Position numbers and translations under genes: made by a program. Shown here piece by piece: positions 45,080-58,800 of a stretch of 64,000 bases of DNA (the stretch's first letter is position 1; each line of letters begins with the position of its first letter). A model generated the notes under the pieces. It did no database searches, was not told the origin of the DNA, and saw only the letters and a list, made by a program, of their open reading frames with translations. This DNA is from Sipunculus nudus. Taxonomy: Eukaryota; Annelida; Sipuncula; Golfingiida; Sipunculidae. Location of the stretch: positions 55,225,812 to 55,289,811 of the forward strand of contig CM049314.1 of assembly GCA_026874595.1 (NCBI GenBank). Direction: 5' to 3'.

Positions 45080-48000
45080 AAATTATAGATTCCCTCTTGT
45101 AGAGACATGTGAACTGTCATTCGACATATAAATGTGATTTACATTCAATAACAGGGCTCAACATAAATGGTAAACCACTTTCCCAAAAAGTTCCAGAAAA
45201 TGGGGATAGGGCAATCAAAAGTGGGCTCCTACCAATCAAACTGGGTAAGGTGGGTCCAAGATCCACCTTCACCCTCAGGCCTGAGTCTGAAATGATCTGA
45301 AGGGCAAGTACTTTCAAAATTTAATTTTTAAATCTGCAAAACTGCTAAGCAATTTTAAACAATTTTCAACATGTTTGGACTGTTGTCTAAGTTGTCAAAA
45401 ACTAATACCTTTTTAAATTGTGCTCAGGCTTAGTTTCAAAATGCTTTATAAAAGAATTTGAGCCAGTTTGTGTATGAACCTGTAAAAGTTTATGTACACA
45501 TTAAACTTACTGGGTTCTAGGCACTGCTGTACTGCATGTGCTATAACTGTTAATGTTGATGGCAAAAACCAGTACTGTTGAGCTGTCAATCATTCTACTA
45601 GTTTTATGAAAATGTAAGTTAATGATTATGATGTAAAGTGGAACTTTCAATAAGGAACACTCATTGAACCTGGGTTTTTGCCCATAATAGAAAAGTGTTC
45701 ATATTAAAAAGATTATCACCTTTAACTCCACTTTTCACAAGACTTTTTAAGGCTCTATTTAATAGAGATGTTTCAATTCAGAGAAGGCCAAAAGTTTAAA
45801 CAGAGGTTTTGTGTCTGAAAAGTGTTTTGAAGTATTAAAATTTTCTAAAATTAAAGCATTCAGAGTTTCTCAAATTGCTCTTAACCAAAATGCTTAACAT
45901 TATGCAAACCATTTATCAAATACCATATGTATATATAATTCTAGACATTTTGGTCTGATTTGGTAGGTTTTTCAATACATGTATAAACAGCACCCACTGC
46001 TAGAGCTGGTAAGAACAAATCCTACAGACAACCTGCAGTCCTGTTACAGCACGCTCTGTGTTATACAGCTTAGATACAGACTGAGCCAGCACTGGCCTCT
46101 TCTGGGGCTCATTTAAAACAGTCCTCATATCCCAGGTGTCACAGTCCAACATAACAATCTAACCCTCTCACTCAAAGGATGACTACAGCCAACACTGGGT
46201 TCTCTTCAGTGACAGTGAACTCTAGGCATTACAAATATGATATGATCAAGAAAACAGACCTACAACTAAGACCTTCTGTGATGTATCTGTAATACTAAAC
46301 ATGCCCATCCCCCTGTCTCTTCATCACCCTGATTCTGTTAGTATTCATCTGTGGATCTCCCTCTGACTCAAAAATTCCGTAGATACCTAAGCTCTGGGCA
46401 TCTGGATGATAGCAACCATGATGCCAATTACAAACTAACCTAGGCATATATTACATCTACAGTAACTCCTGACAACATGTAACTGGACATAAAGCAAAAA
46501 GAAAAAAATAATGAAATACTTAAATGCTAAGAGGCCAAATACCTACACCAATAATCTGGATCATTGGATCAGGAATATTTCCACGATCCACTATTAACCA
46601 GTATTCTTAGCAAAATTTGATGTTCGGAGCATAAGCACAGTAAACACACTAATTTGGGCAAAGAGAAATGTATGTCCTGGGTCACCAACTTGATGGTTGC
46701 ATTGCAGGCCAGCCCTGTTTGCCAGAGCAAAGGCAGTTATAAATTAAGAAACAGCTGACACCTTCATCCACAAAGCAAAGTGACATAACCAGACCATTGG
46801 ACCCTTCCTTAATTCAACAGCTACAAAATGACCTACGTTCTGACATTACATTTTATGGATTGTCTTGTGACTCAGCATGAATATATTTTGTTTGCTCTTG
46901 TTAAACTGTACAAGTTCTGTGTGTTTGAGTTCGGGTTCTATTCCATTCATCCTGCACGTAATGTATCGGTACTTTCAGTTAAATGTGCTCAAAGAAATCC
47001 CAGGCATTTTTTTTTATTTCCTTTTTTTGCTGACACAACATTTGAGAAGGCACAGGCCAATGACTGTTGTATTGACTATGGCAAGCTTTAATAAACAGCG
47101 CCATATCATATTGCATGCAGACAGGGCTGCAGAAAATGAGAATAAGAAAGGTCTGTTTATAGAATGATCTTAAATCAAATGCTCAAGCAAAAACTACTGA
47201 AAAGCAAGTGCAAACCTCTAAAGTTAACAACAAAATATCAGTTAATTAACCTGCCTTTCAAACTTTTGCATAAGAAAAGATAACAATATTCACAAACCTA
47301 GAAATTCTGAAGAGAATGAATGAAATGCTTTCAAAAGAGCAGGATCTAAAAATACTGAATGATCCCCCCCCCCCCCCCATATCAAACACACAAACAAACA
47401 CACACAGTCCGATAAATTTGTGGGCTGTGGCCTGTTTTGACCACAAGTTTTCCAACACCATCCTTCCCAACAGAAATGATATCTCCATATTTATCAACTG
47501 TGACAAGCATGGTGTTGCCAAATTAGCCTGGTCCAGCATCAGACCTTGACCAGTCTATTAGTAACATCTCTGTTCAGATTAGAATCTACAGGAGGCTGCA
47601 TCTCCTGTTTCCTGATCACAGATGTTGCTGATGCAGAGAGTAATGGCATGCCTGACTCACTCCTCCAGCCACAGGGTAAATATCTAGTAATTACAAGCTC
47701 ATTTCAATTAAGCTGATGAGCCAGGGCTGGCATGCCCTTCATTAATTATCTTCTTCTGTAGAAGATTAAAGCACTGCACTACCGCTGAGTCAGCCACTCC
47801 GGAATTTTACATCCTGGTCTCCCAGCATTTTCAGCTGCTCAGGGAAATACACATCCTAGGATTTACACTTTGCAAGATACAATTTTTAGCCCCTTTTTTA
47901 TCTTATTATCCCTGTTTCAATCAATAATGACTTGCTAATTAATGACAGATATCTCTGCCTGGAAATTCCTGCAGACCTCTCTGAATCTGTGATTGAATCA

Positions 48001-51000
48001 GTCCTAAAATATTCTTGCTCTACAAGGACAAGATGGTATCATGATAATAAATGTATAAATTATAAATTAAAAATTAAATATTATTATCCCAAAATACATA
48101 ACTAAACTCTGACATGGACATTTCATGAACAGATGTAGGCAATATCAGGTTGGCAGAACAGTATAACATTTGCAGTTTTTGATAAGACCAAAGGAGCAAC
48201 ATATTACACTGAACACCTGCCTTTGAAGTCAAGAGTACAATATATCTCAAGAATGGTGTATAACAAACAACACCTGTTTGACTTTTTTTCTTGTGATGCA
48301 GGGCACTTGAGTTGGGGGGAGGGGGTTAAGTGGGTTAATCACAGGATGCACGCATGGCCATAGATATACTTCTCCCACAGAGTTAGACAATACTCCTCAA
48401 AATTATTTACCATGATATATTAATGTATACAGCTGGTATAAGATACTTATATCATAATATTTTGTATTCTTGTTTTTATATGCTAGTCTTAACATGTATA
48501 ATTGTTCCTATTGTGCATTTTTGTTCATAAAATGAAAAACGTCCTTTGCTTGACATGAAACTGAACTGGATTTCTCTACGTGATGCATTGTGCCATTTAG
48601 GCATTCTCAATAGATTACCTTACTTCAGCATTAAGAGTGGATATTTATCATGAACCAAAAATTATAAAAAAAAATTATTAGATACGCAAAGGTGAAACTC
48701 CAAAAAATTATGAAAATACCAGTATTCTCATAATTCTACAAGATTATTTTTGCAATCAATATGGATATTTTAGTCTACATATGATAAATATACTTTCTGA
48801 CACGGCAATATAGGCTATCAGAGTAAAGAAAAGACTGCTAATCCTTTATCTGACCAAAAAATTCACAATTCAATTCAGACATGAGGTCATCATTGGTCTG
48901 AAGTATTCAAAAATAGATCAAGTCTTATCATGCATAAGTTTGCTGACGGGTCCACTTTCCTCATTGGCTATTCATGAGCCAACAGGGCATCATGAATCAA
49001 GGCTATCACTATAATAGTGAGGGATCACCTTGGTTTTTTATGGCAATGCCTGTCACATAAAAACACACAACAAATCAGCAGGATCTGAGCTGCACACATC
49101 ATTATTCAAAACATACAGATACAAGAATATTTAGGAGTTACTGCCCGATGATAGATCCATTAAAATGTAACAGTAATTCATGAAATTGAAAAGAACCTGC
49201 ATAAATTATTAGTAAATGCAATTGTCCTTTTTCCCAGAATCAGCATGAAATAATCAGATGGAAATGGCAATGACCCATCAATTCTATGCAATTAAGTTGC
49301 TTTAATTTGTAATAATGAAAAGTGAATATACAGGGGAAGGCAGAGGCTGTAACAGCACTGACAGCTGCTGGCTGGCTGCGGTTGATTTATGAGATTAATT
49401 TGATCCCTTCAAGATCACCAGGGAATCCAAATATAAAATGAAACGGAAAAATATAGACATGTGAGAGGAAAAGAAGGAGAGATACCCGGCTTCTGGCAAA
49501 TAAAGATAAATACCTCATATTATTTACAGCTAAATTGGATTTTGGCCTTTTATGTACGCCAATTTTCTTGTCATGGTGGGACACCTGCACATTAAACTTC
49601 CTGTTATTAAAGTGAAAATGTAAATGAAAGTATTGGATTGGTGCGTTGTGACCCCATCAATCAGAGTTGCGGGACTTTTTGGATATTGTTCTGTCAGTTC
49701 CCATGTGGGCGGGTACAATGTTCACCAATCACCTACGGCTTTTTTCTTCTACCAGCATCCTCTTCTGCGAAGCCACAAACGAGCAAATAACTGGCCTTCA
49801 GACCAGGGAGCACTTCACAAATGGCAGAACAGGCAGACCTAGCTGTTTCTATTCTATCCAGAGAAAAATAAATTGTCCCCATCTATAGAAACAAAAAGTT
49901 TTTTTTTTCAACCATAAAAATTATTGGATTCTTCCTTGAAGCTTTCCTATGCAAGGAAATAACGAATTCTCCATATCCATACAGATAAAGGTAGTATTAT
50001 CCCTTGTTCATGTAAAACATATATTTTTTGTTCACTTAAGTATGTTTCTCTCTTCCTTGTCCATGAAGTCATTTTTTTTATATCTGTAACAAAAACAGTT
50101 TCCCCTTGTGGTGCACACAAATGTTTTGCTGCCACACAAAAGAATAATGGTTCTTTCCATGACAATAACAGTTTTCTGTATTCAAGTCGCACGCCACAGG
50201 ACTTCTTGTGACACAGCCCGGTCCCTGATCTTGTCAACACAAAGCACTATAATTCCATCTCAGATCAAGCGCTGATCCTTGTGTATGTTACAGGGCCAAG
50301 TGTGACTGCAGACTGGCTGAGACAGTTTCTAATCAAACTACAAGAAACCCATTTATAATAAAGTTTTCTTTTTACAGTGTTATCACCTTTACTCAGTAAC
50401 AGTATGACCTGAAGATTAATGATTAGCCTTCCTAAACATAAAGATCTTTACCAAAAATAATTTGACTTGGCATTTTAGTAACCACAAGTGTACATATCTG
50501 TCAAGAACTCTGAATGTCAGCTACATCTTTTTTTCAACACCTGCATGTGGCAATTACCAATGGACTACGTGCTGTAAAATGTGACCAAGTAAAAGTGCTT
50601 ACGCTTTAAGCAATAAATATATTTATATAGGTATATAATTAAATCAATCAAAGGGAGTTAGTGTTAATTACAGTTTAAAGCAAAGTACAGTAAATAATAG
50701 TAGACATTGTTTCATAGAAGGTTAATTTAATGAAACAATGTTTTTACCATACAGACTTGTAAAAAAGATCTGTTCCATCTCATGGCAAGGATGTATTTAC
50801 CATAAATAACAGAAGTACAAGCATTGGTAATCACATGCTACCATTCCATCATGCTCATTACAACACCAAATACATGGTGGGAATTTATTAACATAATAAT
50901 AACGGCAAATCATGTTTGTATTCAACACAGGGACATTATCTGATGATGAATAATGAAAGTAGCCATATATTCATACAAATTTACAACAAAAGAACATCTA

Positions 51001-52900
51001 CACTGTAGGTACAATGAATAAATGTTTGTATATAGTAATAATATACAGTAATATGTACATATAAGTGGTGGTGATAAAGTATAATAATCATATTGTTTTC
51101 TGTGGAAACAAAAAAGATTAATTCCCTAATCAGTAATACAGGATGTACTATTATAGTATATTTTATATAAGGTACTGGACAAATTCTATGAGTGGAATAA
51201 CAGACCAATACATTTAAGTGATAATGGTTGTTATCTTTTCAGGTTTTTAGGACACTTCCTGCATGATCATGCATAATTAATTGAGTGAGAACAATATATA
51301 ACTTTCATTTCCTGTTGAGAAGTAAATCACAACAACAATATACGGTTAATGGAGACTTCTTTTTCATGAGAATTACACCACAGTTTTTTTTTTTCACATT
51401 AGGAACCCCCAAAAATTGCTGTAGTTTTAATTAACTATGCCCTTAAATCAGACACAAACAGGGTCTGAGGTTTAAAAGAGGTGCCCACAATAGGGAATTT
51501 AGGATTTCCCAACCTTAATTTTCACTGGACCACTTTCACTGATCCATAAAAGAGAGGTGTCTGTAATAGAGAGGTGTGGGATACTTTAATATCCCCTACA
51601 ATTAATGCCTTTATATATAAAGGGATGGTTTAAGTGGTGAACAAAATTAATAGCAATAGTTTTTATTTAAATAAATATTTGAACAAGTGTTGCCAAATAT
51701 GAGGACAATTCTGTTCAGTTTATAAATTTAAAACAAAAAAATATTGTGTTTTACCTTTTGATACTTCTGCTTATTAATTAACAGTTTAAAAGGCTGAAGG
51801 TGTCCAAAAATGTTCACAAAACTTTGGAATAACCTCCATTTTATTCTATACATGGTGATCTTGCATGATAGGAGGTGTATTACTGGTTTCTGGCAAACCA
51901 AAATGTCAATCACCCTGGGCTACATGAATGACAAAACCTGGTCTGTAATAGCTGCCTGTCCTGGTGCACAATAAAAACATCCAGAACAAGTCATTAAAAC
52001 AGCAGACTGCTCCAGCAATATTTCCAGCATCAAGTTACATGTTATTCCTTAAGCCAAGTTTACTGCTTTATACATCGAATAAAAAATATGGATCATGATG
52101 ACTTTTTGTTGAATAGCTCCATTTTTATTACTATGGCAACTACTGCCAGTTCATATATTCAGTACACACCAGAACCCTGCTGGGCAAAAAAATCTAATAT
52201 TCACATACAATGGATGAATAACAGTGATAGATGTGAAGGTAAAATGTACTGAAAACAGGCAGAATTTAACAGATAGAAGAGCCAGGAAGAAAAGAGAGAA
52301 AAAAGTGAAAAAAGAAAACAGTAAAAAGAAGAAAATAAAATGTGGAAAAAAGATATACATAAATATAGAAGAATAAAGAGAAATAGAGCACACTTAAAAA
52401 TAAAGATAATTCTTATTTTCATCTGGCCCATAAATCTGTGCCACTCGTTGGTGCCCTTAGAAATTCAGCCATTATTTTCTCAGACTTAAAAATAGTAAGA
52501 GGATCTGGCATCAAAAAGGATGAAAACTAAAGTTTAAAATGAGATGAAAAACTTCATGCAAAGAACCAACATTTATATTGTACAACTTTCAGGGTTCTCC
52601 TGGGTTACATTTTCCGTCCAATTGACTTGGCGTCTCCAATGGGTTGTAAATGGTGACCTCACTTAACATTTAAGCATGTTTTAGCTTGCTTTATTTATTC
52701 AGGCCTGTGCCTCTTTCCTTCACTGCAACTTCCAATTTGAACTTGCTTACCAACTGATAAAAATATTCTAAAAATACATACTGCAAAACAGACATCAATA
52801 TTCAATTTTAATGCTCAAATAGCCAATCAAGTACACTTGAAATAGTCCATTAGATTTTATTTGGCTATATTTTCTTAGGTCAGACATGCTGCAAATTTAT
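43008..52900. other. Probable long intron of the kinase gene; no exon recognised
   Basis: The exon ending at 43007 begins in phase 0 after a tttgattgttacag acceptor, so more exons must lie to the right. Reading both strands here I found no kinase, coiled-coil or linker exon. Poly-C is at 47366-47379. ORFs are short and unlike known families. A transposon-like stretch (gagaggtgtctgtaatagag) is near 51550. Confidence 0.45.
45043..45075. repeat. (TA)n microsatellite
   Basis: Short TA tract. The ORF at 44907-45131 crosses it and is not a gene. Confidence 0.95.
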
Positions 52901-52915
52901 TTTCAGGTCTACAGG

Positions 52916-55748
52916 TTACCACAACCTTAAAGCAAACGGTTCCTGAAGTGGCTGTTGAAAATCTGTAAAAGATATATGAAAAGTGAGATATTGTCCATAA
53001 GGTAAATATATTTATGAGTGTTAGGATTTGTCCAAAATCTAAATTTAATCTGAGCAGCTGGAGGTCAAGATGTGGAGGGGGGACTCTTTTTAAGACTCTG
53101 GGATAACATGAAAGATCACACCTGGACAGGTAAGAGAGGTTATTCTGGCTCTGCTGAGTTCTATGATTTCTCTGACCTCTGACAGGTCATTAAGGTCATC
53201 TGGCCTGCTCTCTATTGACCTGTGACAGGTTAGCTTTGATGTAATCTCCAGGCAGTGCTGTGTTTGGTCTGTGGGGCACCAGGAATACATTCCCTGTTTA
53301 CCCAGTCTGATGGGAGAGTGAGAATCACCTGCCAGCTGTGGTAACTACGGCAACTCAGCTGCAGATCACTGCCACCTATGGTTTGTGGGAATTAATATTT
53401 ACTGGAACCTCACTCAGGTACTGGGTGCCACAAATCTTAAGTATTACGTTTAAATCATGATAAAATGAGTTCTTATCCCAGAACGGAGGTACTGGAGGTC
53501 ATAAATCTTAAACATTATGTTTAAATCATTGTTACTTGTAACTTCTAAAACTATAGTCTATACTGATGCACTTCGGCACAAATCTCAAAATATAATGTTG
53601 AAATCATGATCAACTTGGCTCCTATCCTCTAAACAAGGTATACTGAAATCACACATCTTAAATATTTATCAAAATCATGATCAGTGACTCTATAAACTGT
53701 GTTGTAATCAAGCTCTATTGCATTTATATTAAGATTACCTTTGGTAAACTGAAATAACAACAAATCACCACTGTAATCATGTCTGATTTGGACCATAAAT
53801 TCATCAAGTGCTAAACGTGAAGTGGCACTATACATCACTTTAAATGTCAAGTTGATCGCTGCGGTCCCTGATTTCATCTGCACATAGAAAAGGATGGCTG
53901 AAATTCAGCAACAGTTGTTTATGAGCAATGTTACCCATACAAATCATTTATACCCTGAATAAGAAAAAAAAAACCCCAGAATTATTGAGCATAGCTTTGG
54001 ATTCATCACCTGTTTGATATGACCATCTGCATGTTATAAGCCACACTACATCTTATAAACAGGAGTCTGGGAATCCTATAAAGTAAAGATCAGTGACATC
54101 ATTTTAAATCACTGTGATACATTTTCATGAGATGTCTAAATGCTGAATTTATGTTGGTTAACATGGAGCCCATAAAATGTGCCATGTCATAAGCCCTGAT
54201 GGACAGCTAACCGCAGTCTATATACAGACTGATTACAGTTATATAGTTCAACCTTATTTCTTTGCAACCCATGCACTCACCAAACATGTTTATAAATACA
54301 ATTTATCCCTGATTTTATCGCTAATTATACATGTCCTTCAATCCTCAAACTTGATTATGCTTTAGGATCTAACACATGTACTCAAGGATAACATTTTACT
54401 TAATATGAATTTAATCAAAATACTTGGTCGTTTTGAAATTTATTTTTTTACTGGATACATCAACTGTAAGTGTGTGAAGGGGTTATTCTATATATTAGAG
54501 ATCAGCATATTCCTGAAGCAAATTATTGACACACGGTCATGCTTATATTATAATATAATTAAAATATAATTAAAATACCTTAAATAAAGGTCTGAAATAT
54601 GCGTGTGAATGTCAAGATAGACCAAGGAAATCAATAACCAGTTTGTAAATTGAAACTAGAAATCCCAGCTCCGGAGGGAGAGTGTCATGCATAAAGAATG
54701 TACTGACTCAGCCGGCTTCCACAGCCAAGCACGCAGACCTGGTAGTCTCCGAAAAATCTCTTCACTACCCTCCCTCATCTGTGTTATAATATATACCTCA
54801 CAGACACAAACAGACACTCACACACAGTCCCAATCTGTGGTAAACTGATAAACACAAAAGAGTGGATAGCAAGCTCAACCACTGGCCTCACTGATCGGTG
54901 TAATAATGCATATAGTCACACAAGCATAAAATGACACCTAGAAGACTTATCAAATGTGGTTCCTGCAGTCTGTACTTTAATAACATTCAAAATTCAACAT
55001 ATTCAACTACTTGTATCTTATCAATTTAATATCTTATCAGTGCATGATAAACATTTCTGTTTTACTCATCAGGTACAGAGTTCTATCTACAGCTATACAA
55101 TACAAGTTTGATTATACAGGTAATATCTGTGCCATGCTTTGACTCTTGAAACTATAACTATAAACTTTAACTATAAACTTCATCAATTTTACATGGATTG
55201 TCTGAATACTTATTATAAGTAATCTAGGCACTCTCCATGGTTCAGATGATGGTGTTTGGTAGTGTCTCAAGATGGAGGAAACTGAAGGACCCTGAGAAAA
55301 CCACTAGCCTTGGATGGGCTACTGCAACCCACTCTCATAGCCATGCTAGGGACAGAACCCGGGTTGCCAGCAGAGAGAGCGAAGCATTTTACTACTCGAC
55401 TGTCCAGGCCCCATATGGTTTATGACAATTATACACAGACCCTAACACATGTAATGTCATTATCCTGCCCAACCACTGCAATGCAGAAATAATGAGGTTT
55501 CACTGGTACAATGAATTCATGAAGCTTTCCCACCTTCTACCCTAGGTAATGAATATATATGATATGAAGAAAGATGTTTCTTTTTTGCTTTAATATCCCT
55601 GAAACAATGACTGTGTGAACCTGGGGTAAGATGTCTAGTGAATATAAATTGAGAAACATGTATATCTTACCTGTGGTTCAACCAGCTGGAAATAATAATT
55701 ATCCACGATCTTGTAGTAACGGAATAGGTTCTGACAAGACTGCCACAT
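52916..55748 (-). CDS. Candidate three-exon gene or gene tail of unknown function
   Basis: Three minus-strand exons whose phases agree. 55671-55748 is 26 codons from an ATG, or starts inside after a tggcag acceptor, and has donor CACAG|gtaaga. 53739-53877 has acceptor tctatgtgcag and donor CCAAAG|gtaatc. 52916-52962 has acceptor ttcatatatcttttacag and stop TAA at 52916-52918. The middle exon reads INLTFKVMYSATSRLALDEF and HDYSGDLLLFQFTK, with even hydrophobic/polar spacing; the tail is FQQPLQEPFALRLW. I recognise no family. It could be a nested gene, the tail of a gene starting further right, or chance. GT-AG sites are common enough that the chain alone is modest evidence. Confidence 0.3.
55237..55425 (-). 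repeat. tRNA-headed SINE remnant
   Basis: The minus strand begins ggggcctggacagtcgagta, then gtaaaatgcttcgctc and aacccgggttctgtccc, with A-box- and B-box-like parts. It is followed by ttctcagggtccttcagttt, a segment often seen in invertebrate repeats. It lies between two of the candidate exons at 52916-55748. Confidence 0.45.
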
Positions 55749-55811
55749 GATGATGCAGTGTATATAATCACAGAAATAAATAAATCCAAATGACTAGGAT
55801 ATCCACACACA

Positions 55812-55833
55812 AATAAATAAATAAATAAATAAC
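55812..55833. repeat. (AAAT)n microsatellite
   Basis: aaataaataaataaataaat repeats immediately left of the candidate first exon. Confidence 0.9.
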
Positions 55834-58800
55834 AATTCCTTTAAATGCTCCCTTTGCTTTGAACAAGAATATAAATGTGGAGTTTCACCACATGTCCGGC
55901 TTCTTTTGCCAGCAGTCAGTTTTCACTGATTTATTAATCAGTATTGGCCCAGTGCAGGCAGCTTCCTTGTGTATTTTTTATATGCGTCTGGTAAACCACT
56001 TTGTGAAGCAGTTTCCTGTTGATGCTTGAAATGTTTTTGACTAACCACATTAATAATGTTATTCCATGGGTAGTGCATTCAGGATTAATCGCTGTAGCTA
56101 TGTGTCCGTTTCTGTATAACCACAGCTACACTGATACAGACATATATCACACACTTGCAGTTCAGTGACTGAGCCACTCTGTGTCAGTGTTATAGTTAGA
56201 TTTTAACATTTATAAATCAAATTATCAGTCTCCTGCGGAACCACTTCTGTCAAGAAGGGCAAGTCGTCAGACTGTATAGTCTTATCACCAAAATGCAGAA
56301 ATATATTCTGTGTAGTTTGTACTGCTGATTGTCATACCTTATCAGTCATTTTTAAACTGTTAAGCCCTACTTCACTTTAAATAAGGTAAATAATATGCCA
56401 GATAACCTGATGGCTTCTGCCTCCGTGCAGTTTCTTTGTTGAAATCAAGTGATGCACAGACTTCTTGCCATGGTGAGAGTGTTCAGTCATTGATTGTCCC
56501 TGCCTGCCTGCATTGTGATTATACTGTTTATGTCATCAAATACTTTGAAGAAATCAATAATTCACAGCAGTGCAGTCAGAAAACCGTAAAAAGAACATCC
56601 ATGCTCAGTATACGAGCTGCCATGTCCCAGGAAATCAATGTCCTTGATGATCGAGAGGCTTGGTATGCACTGAACTCCTCTGATTTTAATACAGATGTTA
56701 TTAAATTAGAATTCCCACTTCCCCACATGTATTACTGCCAATACTCCCACACGTAACTCCACACATGAAATTTATGGTGATCCTAACTGAACTTCAAGAC
56801 ACAGCGGGTCGTACATTCAGTACGCTGATTTATCTGGTTGTGAACAAATCCAGATTTATGGCTACGCCTGTCCTCTACAGGTTACCACGGTGATTGCGTG
56901 TGAAGGGATTTATCTGCAGGGAGAGAGTTACATTCTCCCACCTGAACTGCACGGAGAGTTGTAAATGAGTGAAAAAATCAGCAACAGTTCCCTTGGAAGC
57001 TCTGTCAATATCAACCAATCTAATGTCACCGATGGCTTCCTCCTCACAATAGCTGCATGGTCTGTAGTGATAGTGAACAGATACAATGTACACGCCTGTT
57101 TGTAAAAAAAACTGAAACCACAAGATTCCTGGGCCTCAACTGATGGTACTTTGGGTAAAATGTATCCCTGTGTGTTTACTGACAAAATTCCTGTCAGTGC
57201 ATTCAGTATCCTAGCACTCAGTATGAACCATAATATGCGTACCTGTGCAGCAGATCAGTACACAGTCTGCCTTGCCTTTTTATCCATTCTCCGATATCAA
57301 AAACACCAATACAGCTAGGTCAAGTTTATTTAACTGCTGGGTTTACCTGGCCAGTAATCCTCAATTTATCATTCTCTTGCTGAATCCAGGCACATGTGTG
57401 CCACTATAATACAAGCTTAGTCTTCCTGTATTAAACCTGAGCGCAGGCTTCAGTCAGCTGTTCTGTGCTGCGTCAGTCTGTAAATAACATGCCTACAGCG
57501 TCAGCACTTAGTGAGATGATAGATACAGCTACTGCAGGGTAAAAAAGACAAGCTGACAAGATGGTAAATTGTTACCCCACCAGGTTACCTGTGTCATTAA
57601 ACACTGCAGCTCTCAAAATGTGATAAATATATAAATTCCTGGCTGCTGTCAACAATTTTTCAGAAATCAGTAATATGTCTATCCACTTGAATCAAATGGA
57701 TGGAGAGAAAAAGTCAATATCACAACAATATTGTCTCCAGCAAAGCCACTTGGAAAGAACTTAGAAATATGAGACAGAGCACCAGACTCCTTTGATCTAT
57801 GAGACAGGGCACCAGACTACAGTGACAAAGCTTTCTGTCACACTTTTCATGGAATGCACCCTTAGATAGTCTCTTATCATTTGTTACAAGTGTGAAAAAA
57901 GTTACCTCAAGTCAGGCGGCGGTTAATTATTCCCAGGTTTGCAAATCTGAACCCCTAAGCCAGGCTTAAGTGCAGGCATTTGGTAGTCTGTATTATGTAA
58001 TGTTAGCTGTAAAAAGAAACAGCTGCCCCCACTCACCAACGATATAGTTTTCCCAGTGGGAGTCTGTCCCAATGTAGTGATAACAATAAACTACTCTGGG
58101 TCAATAGCCCATGTGTAATTTTGAGGACACTCCTGTGGTATTGTTGTATTCATTCTTGTCCAACCAGTAGCTTATCATAATAAACAAGGTTGATATCAGT
58201 CGTCTGGTATATCCCTTTGTGTATCCTCTGGCTTCAGTCAACAGAGGATAATCTTCCTTTATTCTGCCACTTTTTTTCACCAATGAGATTTTCTGAGGCA
58301 GCTCATTAGATCAAATATCTGGTGTTATCCAAGTCATTATTTCTTATACTAAATTTCTTATACTAAACTTCCCAGCAAAATTGCAGTATATTGCTCAGCT
58401 TTTCCAGATTTTTCAAAAGACAGTTTCTATCTTCTGCGAAAACAATGAGCTTTTGCAGTCACAGAAGCTGGTGTTCTGCAGCAGTGTAATGAATTAGCCT
58501 CTAAGCATATACCTGCTCAAATGTCACCGTAGAAACTCTCTCTTTTCAATGACTGGAGAGAACAAGAAAAGCACCTGTTCCGAGTATTCTGACAGCCAAC
58601 ATGGCTGCAAAAAAACACTTGTTTTAGAACAAAAGATCGTTAGTGTCCAGGTTTTAAGGAGCTAATTAACACACATCAATTAGGCTGACCATCAAACAGC
58701 TCTAACTCCTTCAGCGTTATTACGTTCCATTATGACTTCCATCAGAAGGTGTCAGCTTGTTACTCCAGCACGGAGGCTTTCAATTTGTCTTATTTCTTCA

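Noticed and set aside
45990-46160. Open minus-strand stretch (CDTWDMRTVLNEPQKRPVLA) considered as a kinase-gene exon
   Set aside because: No convincing acceptor or donor at its borders and no match to the known linker.
53090-53290. 66-codon minus ORF with protein-like composition
   Set aside because: Built around repeated gacctgtgacaggt-type palindromes; no phase fit to the neighbouring candidate exons.
58501-58560. Possible minus-strand exon with CAG|gtatat donor
   Set aside because: All three frames contain stops.
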